Assembly (NCBI RefSeq): GCF_963662255.1
Contig: NC_085073.1
Span: 3,038,001 to 3,102,000, forward strand
DNA from: Cinclus cinclus
Lineage: Eukaryota > Chordata > Aves > Passeriformes > Cinclidae
Reading direction: 5' to 3'
Length of the DNA: 64,000 nt
Below the pieces are notes generated by a model. It made no database searches. It saw only the letters and a program-made list of their open reading frames with translations, and had not been told where the DNA came from. This document shows, piece after piece, positions 55,351 through 64,000 of this stretch. Both the position numbers and the translations under genes were made by a program. Numbering within the stretch: position 1 is the first letter of the stretch; the number at the start of each line of letters is the position of its first letter.

Positions 55351-56261
55351 CAGCCAAGGAATGGATTGCAGAATGAGTCTCTCCGTGGACTGCTTTGTCC
55401 TCTTCTGCCCCCTTTTCATGGATTAAATCTGTCACATAAACATGATCCACCTTGTCATGCTCAGCATTTTCAAGTCCCTGACTTCTGCCCTATGGGGAAA
55501 TGTGCTTGTTCTTTAGCCCCACAGGCTCCTTGCAGGCTCTGTCTTTGTGAAAATCAAAATCACCACTTCCTTGCTGGGGACTGAAAGGAAATATTTTCAT
55601 ATCGAAACATCTGAGGGTGTGACTGTCACAAGAAAATCTCTGGGTTTTCAGGCACTAGGGCTGTATCAGTGTCTGTGGGATTTGGATTATTTTCTAGATA
55701 TTTATACACACTGATGTATAAAATGTACCTGTGTACGTACATATACAGACACATTATGAGAGAGTGTATTTCCAAAAGTAAATTGTTGTCAAGTGCAGTT
55801 CCAAGGGTATTTATTCCACATTTCTGATTCATCTCTTTGCCTCTGGACTCCATCCTCTCTGGGGTTTCTGTGCCACCTTAGATACCCCTGGGTCAGGGGT
55901 ACCCCACACTCCGAGGCTCTGAGGCATAAATTAATCTCTGATCTAGCCAATGTCATATTTTTCTGATCCACAATCCACATCCATTGGTACTTCAGAGTGT
56001 GTTTGGGAAACCCTGCTTTATTTGCTCTGTGCTCTCATTTCCATTTTCCACTAGGGAATAATTCAATCCCTGCTTTTTTTTGCCTTTTTTTTTTCTTTTT
56101 CCCCACTAGAAGCCAGAAAGTTAAGATGGGCAAACTCATAATGATTAATATTTGTAAAGTGGTTTGAAAGCCTCAGGTGATTGTTGCTTTACTCACTGAT
56201 CAAAACAAGACACACATTTTTAGGGGGTGGTGTAATTATTGCTCTTCTTCCAGGTTTGGTT

Positions 56262-56325
56262 GGTTGTTTGGTTTTTTTATTTGTTTGTTTGTTTGTTTGT
56301 TTTTCTTTTTTTTTCTTTTTTTTTG
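56262..56325. repeat. (GTTT)n and T-rich tract
   Basis: Tandem GTTT units followed by T runs. Confidence 0.85.
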
Positions 56326-56387
56326 GATGGTGACATTATTTTTCTGCTTTGTGCCCTCCTGGAATATTTTGTGTAGAGGCACTTAGA

Positions 56388-56432
56388 GAATCCCAGAGTG
56401 GTTTGGTTGGAAAGAACCTCCTGGCTTCTTTC
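56388..56432 (-). mobile_element. CR1 terminus remnant, reverse
   Basis: AGAATCCCAGAGTGGTTTGG then TTGGAAAGAACC is the reversed CR1 tail. Confidence 0.65.
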
Positions 56433-57773
56433 TGCTCCCATAAAATGATCCCCCAGGAAAAGCCCCTACCCAGAAGACTTTCCTATTTTAAAATTTCCTG
56501 CCCCAGTTTGCTGGGGGTGGGGATCCTGCAGGGCTTAAGCTGGTGGAGATGCAGAGATGATGCTCAGAGCTGTGTTTTGGTACTGAAAAAAATGAGAGAG
56601 GGAAAACAGCCAACAAACCCCTGGAGAAATGGTTTAATTAGAGAAATTTGGGGGTAAGAGTGGCTGGGGCATCTCCAGTATCACTCTTCAGGCTGTTTTA
56701 GGATCTGGATGAACACACAGCTAGAATGCTCTAAAAAGGAATTTTGGAACGAAAATGAACTGCAGATGAGTAAAACTCCATTATTCCATATTGCTCTGTT
56801 TGCAGGACCCAGTGAAATTCAGGAGATTTCCCTCTTTGCACATTTAAAAAGTCAATTTTTATCATGGGTTAAATTCCTCCAGCTGTGTTCTAACCTCATG
56901 TCCTTAAAACCCAAGCTTTTTCCTTCAACTGCCACCAAATAATTAATACATCATACACTGCAATTCTAATTCACTTTCCCCTAAGAATTACTTAATATCT
57001 TGGTGATGAGTCTCTCCTTAGTCAATCATTAAGGAATTTCTGTTCTAACTTTATTTTGGCAGCTACTTGCTTGAATTTATATTGTGATGTTTGGGCAAGG
57101 AAATGTTCTACACAGTGAACGCTTTGAATGCATTCTCCTGATTTCTGAGTGCTTTCTGAATATATGAGGATTGAATTATGTGATTAGCCAGAACATCTTG
57201 CAATATTCTGCTGGGGAAAAGCAAATTGTCTGTGGATGAATTTCCACTTTACACTTCAGGTTTATAACCATCATAGCACAGCAGTGAAGTGGAAATTGGT
57301 GACAACTGACAGCCTGCGGCCACTCTGCAGTGATTTTTATACCTTTTTCTTCCTCAGGTTTATAAAAATTTTACTAATTTTTCCTGCATCAGAAAGCTAA
57401 TATAAGGGTTAAACTACTGCCTGTTCCCTGGAAGAACGATTTCCCCCCAAAACAGGAACATGTGTAGACTGGTTAGAGGATACAGGTGGTAATAAAGCCC
57501 AATAATGTAATAGCACAGGATTTGTGTTATTTATTTATTATTTGTGCTATTACCCCTCAGCTGGGTACAGCGAGCTGTGTGAGTCCTTGGAGGATACTGA
57601 GTGCTGCAAGCCTGGCTGGGAGGGCAGTCACCCCTGGGGATGCCATTCTCTGACTTTTGGACAGCTGGAGCCATTTTCCCACTGCAGAAGCACAAACAGT
57701 TTTGGCCCTTGCACACACGAGTGCAGGGGCTCGTGGGACTGGAGAGCCAGACTGCAAACATCATTTGATTATG

Positions 57774-57932
57774 CCTTGCCTTGCCTTGCCTTGCCTTGCC
57801 TTGCCTTGCCTTCCCTTCCCTTTTTTCCATTTTTTCCATTTTTTCCCTTCCTTTTTCCCCCCCCTTGTCCCCCTGTTCCCCCGTCCCCCTCTCTTCTTTT
57901 CCCTTTTCCCCTTTCCCCTTCTCTCCCCCCAC
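57774..57932. repeat. (CCTTG)n followed by a polypyrimidine tract
   Basis: About seven CCTTG units pass into some 125 bases that are nearly all C and T on the plus strand. Confidence 0.9.
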
Positions 57933-59585
57933 AGCTGTCACTGCCTCTTTCCCAGTCACCACCACCTCTCCTGAGTTCCTATTAACCCTCATGTTGCTCC
58001 TCTGAGTCCATTTCCTAAATTGAGTCATTCCAGGCTCCCTTTGTGTCACTCCTGGAGGGGGAATCATCCGACACTAAGTGATTGTGAGAGACAAAATCCC
58101 TCACCTGTGAGTGCAGAACAATGAGAGTTATTCCTTCTGGAGTGCTTTCTGCCACAGCACCTGAGTGCAGATGCAGGGAAGATGATGCTGCTCTCTTTAT
58201 TTCTCCCTTCCATCTGCAGAAAGTAAAACTTCTCCAGTAAAAAAAAAATAAAAATAAAAACTTCAATGTTCTATTGATTGTAAAAATTTACTGTTAATGT
58301 CTTGATTGCTGGACTCCTCTGCCCTATTGCACTCCTTTCAGTTTAGCACCAAGTGGTGAATAAGAGCAAAAAATGTCCCTTCTCATTTGGAAGGTTGAAC
58401 TGGAAATTCAGGAATAACAAAATCTACTTGGCTTTTTTGCCTTTGAAACAGGCAGATGGGATCGTTTAACATATCATTTGCTAAAGTTTATTTTGACTGA
58501 TATCTGATGTCAAGTAGCACCCCAAGCAAATATTTCAGAATAAAATACCATATTTCTGACTTACAGCTCTGTTGCTGTTGGTTTAAACTAACTATGGTGA
58601 TAAAATCCCTCTGGTTGGCACAGGTTCTGGTAGCAGAGCAGTAATTGTTTGTATACTATATTTTAAACCACTCATGTTTTCCGCTGTTACGTTAATGGAA
58701 AACATATTTTGACATCTTCCCCTTAGCTCCCTGCCTAAACTAACTGGGTTTGGAATTCCATTTGGCTGCACAGAAGAGATTCTTCCCTCTATTCCCCACC
58801 CAAATCTCTCCTTGGTAAATAAAGGAGCCAATGAAAGGTTAAGTTTTTTTAAGAGGACAAATCATTCTGCTGTTAAAATTGGCAGCACCGTGGTCTTTCC
58901 TGGCTACCTGCTGGTCTGAGGCTCTCCAGAGCTGCTGGAAGCTGTTTCTGAAATGCTTTGAGCTGCTGGAACACGTTTGGCTTATAAATACCCACAGCTC
59001 ATGGCTCATCAGAGACCTGTGAGTCAGAGAGAAGGGAAGGGTCCAGGGTGGATGTTGTAGAAACCCCAATCCCAATACCTCAGTAACAGAATAAAGTGGA
59101 GTTTCGTGTTCTGTGACCTGTCCTCTCTGCCCTTCCTACAGGACTCTTTTCCTTTTTTGTCTGTTTGGGAAGAACGCTGCAAAGAGGGGATTTACCCTAT
59201 GGAATGCCAGATTAGTGTTGGGTTGTATCTTTTAAAATACAGGTTCATGCAATTCAGTCACAAAGGAAAGTTAAGAGAGCAATAATGGGGTAATAACCAA
59301 ACAATTCATAATTTTAAAAGGAAAATAAAGTGAATCCCTAGTACAGTGGAAGACCTGAATGCTGATTTCTTTGATCCTTTTGAAACTGTGCAGCTCAGGC
59401 AGGAGAGTCAGCTTGAGGTGAGTTGATCAAGCCTTCTCTGCAATCTCTCCTATGGAAAAAATCCTTTGAAACTTCCCAGCCCACACAGAGCAGGGTCTTG
59501 GCTCTCAGTGCCTCAGACTGATCTCCCTCTGCTTCACATGATGACAGATCTTCAATATTCTTCATGGGAGAATAAGGGAGGAAAG

Positions 59586-59609
59586 CTGCTGCTGCTGCTG
59601 CTGCTGCTG
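59586..59609. repeat. (CTG)8 trinucleotide repeat
   Basis: Eight perfect CTG units, intronic. Confidence 0.95.
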
Positions 59610-60362
59610 GTTCAGTGTTCTTGCCCTGTGATTTTGCAAAATCCAGAACAGGTCGATACCTCAGACAAGTCTGAGGGGTGTTTAAACCCAGCAATATTCA
59701 GCTTCTGCTCCTGGAGACACAGATATCCAGGAGCTACAGCATGGGCAACATCCTCCTGCCTCCTTTGGTGCTCCAGAAAGAAATGATGTGCTCCTGGTTC
59801 TTGAGCTTTGGCACAAAACTCTTTGAAGTCAGCTGGGGTGAGGCTGGAAGGGAGGCTGGTCTTGCTCAGAATAAAAAAGGAGTTAATCCTTGCACTGGGA
59901 ACTGGGCTCCCTGTGGGATCTGGGTGGCCAAGAGAGAGCTGTGGACCTGACAGGAGAGCTCTGGTTCCTCCTCCATCACTGCCATCTCCTCCATGCGCTC
60001 AGAGAATTAAATCTCTGCAAATTCACTGCCTGGGTGTGCAGGCTGCGGTGTGAGATGAACTCAAGGGCACAGCTTTGGGGAATGGAGTGGCACAGGAGAG
60101 ACCTCTCTGTCCCCATTTCAACTCTCCCTGAGCCAACAAGTGTGGCAGGAAACTGATATTTGAAATATCCATGGGGAAAAAAAAAAAAGTGGTTTTGGAT
60201 GTGCCAGCCTGGAACCTCAGGTGATGCTGAGGAGGTTCCTTCTCCCTCTGCTTTTTCTGCTCCTTTATGAGCTGCTGCATCCTTTCAGCCTGGACACCAG
60301 GACCTGAAAGACCAGGGTGTTTCAGTGTAGATTTTAGGTGCCCAGGACAGATTTAAGGACTT

Positions 60363-60391
60363 GGGGGGAGGGGGGGGGGGGGGCAGGGGGG
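60363..60391. repeat. G-run
   Basis: G runs of 6, 14 and 6 with only A, C or A interruptions. It is able to form a quadruplex. Confidence 0.85.
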
Positions 60392-60889
60392 ATTTTGGGT
60401 TGGGCTTTTTTAATATTATAGTGTGGAATTCTTAGGAGTATTTTTGCCAGAAATCCTTGGCATTTTGGCAGATTTTTGCTGTTTTAGTGCAGATTTTAGG
60501 ACTTTTAGGGCCATTTTTAATGTGCTTTTTGTTTGTTTGTTTTTTCTGCCATTTTTAAGTTGGATTCCCTTGGAGTTTTTCCAACCCGTTCACCTGGTTT
60601 TCTTTCCTCAAAAATCACTGTGATCTCATTGGTGTTTGGGGCTGAGTTTTTTTGGTGCAAATTTTAGGACTTTTTTGGCCATTTTTAGTGTAATTTTTGG
60701 GGCATTTTTGCATTTCTTAGTACAATTTTTTAAATTATTTTTCTGTTTTTTTAGGCTGAATTTTTCCTGGATTTTTCCCGACGCTTTTCCCAGAAATCCT
60801 CAGAATTTTGGCAGGTTTAGGATGTTTCAGTGCAGATTTTGGATGTCCAGTGACTGATTTTAGGACTTCTTCACTGGAAGGATTCCAGG

Positions 60890-61095
60890 ACTTCTTCACA
60901 GGAAGGATTTCTTCACTGGAAGGGGGATTAAACATTGGAAGGGGCTGCCCAGGAAGGTTTGGAGTCCCCATCCATCCCTGGAGATGTCCACACCTGGATG
61001 TGGCACTCAGGGCTCTGGGCTGGTGACAACTTGGGGATCAGGCACAGCTTGGACTCCATGATCTGAGAGGTCTTTTCCAGCCTAAATGATGCTCT
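60890..61095 (+). mobile_element. CR1 3' fragment
   Basis: GGAAGGGGCTGCCCAGGAAG, TGGATGTGGCACTCAGGGCT and TCTTTTCCAGCCTAAATGAT in CR1 order. Confidence 0.85.
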
Positions 61096-61934
61096 GTTAC
61101 AAAACCCTTTTTCCCTGCAAGAATATTCCTAGAAAACCTTTATTTTTGCTCACAGTGTTGCACTTCTCCACTGGTATTTGCATTGCTGATTATTTGGCCT
61201 TAGGAGAAGAGTTGGTCTGCTCTCAGCAGCTGGTGGCTTTCCTTTCCAGAGGAGATGGATTTGGTTTTTCCATCCTTGAATAATTTAGATACTATTCATA
61301 GCTTAAAAATATTACTTTGCAGAGTAACGAGGTGCTCGTATGAGGCTGAAAATGAATGTTCTGATGTATTTCCACCTGCAAATTACAAAACTGCTGCGTG
61401 AAGTTTGCTGTGACAAAGCTTTAGGGACTCCAGTTCAGTCTGCATTTAATCAATTTGTTTTGTAGAGGAAAATCTGTATCAAATCTGGCAGTCCTTTTAA
61501 TGGGTATGTTTCAGAAATGAAATTATGCCTGATTTTGGTTCTGAATGTGCTGTGACATTCGTGTTTAAAAAAAAATTAAAATTACTTGTTTTGCTTCTCT
61601 TCATTGTGAAATGGGCAGACATTGTGTATAAAGAGATTTGTTTCAGTTTTTTAAACCTTTTAAACAGGTTTTGTCATCCTTTAAAACCATTTTAATAGTT
61701 TTTGTCATCCTCAACTGATATTGGTAAGGAGTGGAGGCCCAACATAAGAAACATCTCATCATTTGAAAAACAAACTTTCTGACTGGCCTGTATTAGAGAA
61801 CACAGTCTGGACTGGAATTGGGCTGGTGACATAAATCAATAGGATGCTCCAAGCTGAGACAAATACTTATTTCTTTGTTTGGAAGATGTGAGGACCCTCT
61901 CATCCCCAGTGTCTCCCACACAGAGTGTGGAGAT

Positions 61935-62160
61935 ATCACACAAAAAATACTGGGGAGAAATTCCTCCCTGGCTGGGTGGGCAGGCCCTGGCACAGATTGC
62001 CCAGAGCAGCTCCTGGATCCCTGGCAGTGCCCAAGGCCAGGTTGGACATTGGGGTTTGGAGCAGCCTGGGACAGTGGAAGGTGTCCCTGCCATGGCAGGG
62101 GTGGCACTGGATGGGCTTTGAGGTCCCACCAACCCAAATTGGGATTCTGTGAACATTCCC
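61935..62160 (+). mobile_element. CR1 3' fragment
   Basis: GTGGGCAGGCCCTGGCACAG to ACCAACCCAAATTGGGATTC. Confidence 0.9.
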
Positions 62161-63357
62161 ATTGCTTGGCAGCTCCCCTGGAGCCTCCTGCAGCAGAAGA
62201 GGGTCTGATCCCTGAACTTGAGCTGCCAGGACCTGCCCTGTGCCTGTGATGCTGTCAGCTCTGGAGGTGCCTGTGGGATGCTCCTCTCTGCTCCAGCTCC
62301 TGCTCTTCCCTCTGCTGCTCACTTCAGTTCTGAGTGGAGGCATTCTTAGCATTCCTTCCAGTCTGCATCGTAGCTACACAACATCTAATCACACTTCTCC
62401 ACAACAACTGGCCTGTAAATTAACATTATAATGGATCGTAAGGGTTTGTAATTACTCAGAAATGTCACTGGGCTGGAAGCGTGCAAGGCTCTGCCTGTCA
62501 GCAGCCTTCCCTCTCCTGCTTCTTGGAGTCTTCCTGCAGGTGAAAAATCCATTTTTCCCGAGGTTTTGCTGTCCTGAGCAGCACCTTCCTCCTCTGTTGT
62601 AATGATTGTCCTGGTAATGGTACAGGAGCATCACCAAAGTGAGGGGCCAGGCTGAGGAGAGCTGGCTACATCACTGAATTTCTCTGCTGAGCTCAAGTGT
62701 CCCAGCCATTTCTAAACACCACCAGCTTCTGCTTCCTTCTGTCCCATCGCAATTTTTATATTTATTCCTTCAGACAAAACAGCCACTGGAATTGCTGGAA
62801 GAGTTGCCTTTGGCAGGGATGGGGATGCTGCTCTCGGATGGAGGGGAGCAGAAATTTTTGAATTGTGTCTCAAATCCTGCCTCGGGCAGGGCAGCAGCAT
62901 CGTTCCTGCTGTCCATCTCTGGCAAAATCAGGGCTTCTTCCCACAGGAGAATTCCCACCTCCAGAGGGACACAAGGGCTGCAGCAGTGGGGGTGGTTGCT
63001 GCTTCACCAAACTGACGCTGGAATTTTTGGCTCCCTGTGTGGGCAGCACTGCAGTTCCCTCAGAACTTGGCTTGGAGCAGCTGCATCTCCTGGTGTACCA
63101 AAAAAAAATGAGTTTTTCATCCCCTAAGGAGAGCTCCAGGTGGGTAGTGCAGGGTGGTGGGTGCATCCCATCCTGGAACTAAACTGGGAATATCCACCCC
63201 TTACACAGCTCCGTTCCCAGCTTCCTTCAGCCAGCATTTCTTTTTGGGAAAAGACTTTATCTGCCACGAATTGAGGTTGCTGCCTTTTTGTGGAAAAGGG
63301 GGGAAGGAACGAAATAATAGTTAATACTTAATGCATATGAGCTGCGATGCTGCTGGG

Positions 63358-63370
63358 GTTGCCTAGCAGC
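63358..63370 (+). promoter_or_regulatory. X-box-like RFX site
   Basis: GTTGCCTAGCAGC matches the RFX consensus GTTGCC-N-AGCAAC with one mismatch. It lies within the inferred RFX2 intron. Confidence 0.4.
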
Positions 63371-63464
63371 CACTCAGACAAGCAAGAGAATAAAAAGGGC
63401 TGAGTGAATGTGTTTGGAGCTGGTTCCTTGGTCTGCGGGTGGAATCTGACCCATGCAGCTCGGT

Positions 63465-63472
63465 GGTTTTTT

Positions 63473-63503
<31 letters not shown>
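63465..63503. repeat. T-run (about 29 uninterrupted)
   Basis: A long homopolymer; its length may be assembly-dependent. Shorter A16 and A9G10 runs follow at 63,685-63,700 and 63,920-63,939. Confidence 0.9.
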
Positions 63504-64000
63504 GGGAGGTGGAGGAGATGGTGGAATTTACCACTAATGGATATTTTAGCTCTGGATCATCTTTATCCACTCCCCCACCCCCATCTGGTTTTCCTTTTTG
63601 GTTTTTTTTCAAGTGTAACTTGGAGAGCTTTAGCCAAAGGGAGGTGTTAAAGTTTTATGTGTTTTTTCTGGAGATGGAATAGGCAAAAAAAAAAAAAAAA
63701 TCTCTCAAAGAGATTTCTTCCTTCTATTTAGGACGGTATCTCTGGCAGTCTGGAGATCATTAGCATTTCATGGCCTCTTCAATATACTGCTCAGTAAATG
63801 CTGTAGAGACTGGAAATAGCTCCTGCAGTCCCACTTAACACTCCTAGCATTGCTCTCCTTCCTGCAAGAAGTTCATTTCATCTTCTAAAAAGCCAAAGTG
63901 GAAAGAAACTTTTGGAAAGAAAAAAAAAGGGGGGGGGGGCTGTTTTGAGCTTCTCTATGAGTGCAAATAAATTCCTTCCCCCATGAGACCAGAAATTCCC

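Larger units (their letters stand above)
45383..64000 (+). other. RFX2: Probable RFX2 first intron (no coding exon seen)
   Basis: Apart from the repeats listed separately, this is unique DNA. Stretches without any named repeat include 46,200-47,800, 48,900-50,390, 50,610-51,700, 55,380-57,770, 57,970-60,880 and 62,160-64,000. None of the short open frames resembles the glutamine-rich RFX2 N-terminus. The segments 62,340-62,470 and 63,700-63,800 are candidate conserved elements. Confidence 0.45.

Noticed and set aside
1..64000. tRNA, rRNA, CRISPR arrays, phage or toxin systems
   Set aside because: I saw no A-box/B-box tRNA pattern, no regularly spaced palindromic repeats with unique spacers and no bacterial-type gene clusters.

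Overview
The window is vertebrate nuclear DNA, almost certainly avian and probably from a songbird-like microchromosome. The evidence is about 30 5'-truncated CR1 LINE fragments, many ending in the typical '...TTCCAACCCAAACCATTCTGTGATT' type of 3' tail, together with short introns, GC-rich CpG islands and no mammalian-type SINEs. There is no bacterial operon, CRISPR array or phage content. Most long open frames in it are CR1 remnants, GC-rich noise or minisatellite frames. Layout: (1) 1-16,640, plus strand: the 3' part of MLLT1 (ENL). It runs from the last codons of the YEATS domain through nine coding exons to the AHD stop codon at 12,733, followed by a 3' UTR of about 3.9 kb with AT-dinucleotide repeats and a good poly(A) signal at 16,619. 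(2) 16,640-18,220: a short gap between two convergent 3' ends. (3) 18,220-34,700, minus strand: the complete ACSBG2 gene (bubblegum-type long-chain acyl-CoA synthetase). I assembled 14 coding exons that join in phase to a 724-residue protein, plus a predicted untranslated first exon in a CpG-rich, CCAAT-box promoter at 34.65-34.85 kb. (4) 33.87-35.12 kb: two minisatellites flank this promoter. One has a clean 23-bp unit; the other is a degenerate ~30-bp array with a three-unit (A-B-C) higher-order period. (5) 35.1-44.6 kb: intergenic DNA with CR1 copies and no gene that I can recognise. (6) 44.75-45.9 kb: a strong CpG island with a consensus CRE next to a perfectly palindromic RFX X-box, CCAAT boxes and an E2F-like site. 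A splice donor at 45,382 suggests the noncoding first exon of a plus-strand gene. From the human order RFX2-ACSBG2-MLLT1 on 19p13.3 I infer this is RFX2; no RFX2 coding exon lies inside the window. (7) 45.4-64.0 kb: probably the long first intron of that gene, with CR1 copies, tandem duplications, simple repeats, a possible second promoter at 48.3 kb and unique AT-rich stretches that could be conserved regulatory DNA. Functionally, ENL is a chromatin reader of the super elongation complex and DOT1L complexes, ACSBG2 activates long-chain fatty acids to acyl-CoA, and RFX2 is a transcription factor of ciliogenesis and spermiogenesis. They are neighbours by conserved synteny rather than parts of one pathway. 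The most interesting signals are regulatory (an X1/X2-like X-box+CRE pair and weaker X-box-like sites at 34.57 and 63.36 kb) and structural (the nested minisatellite and four near-identical CR1 copies). I found no convincing new gene system.
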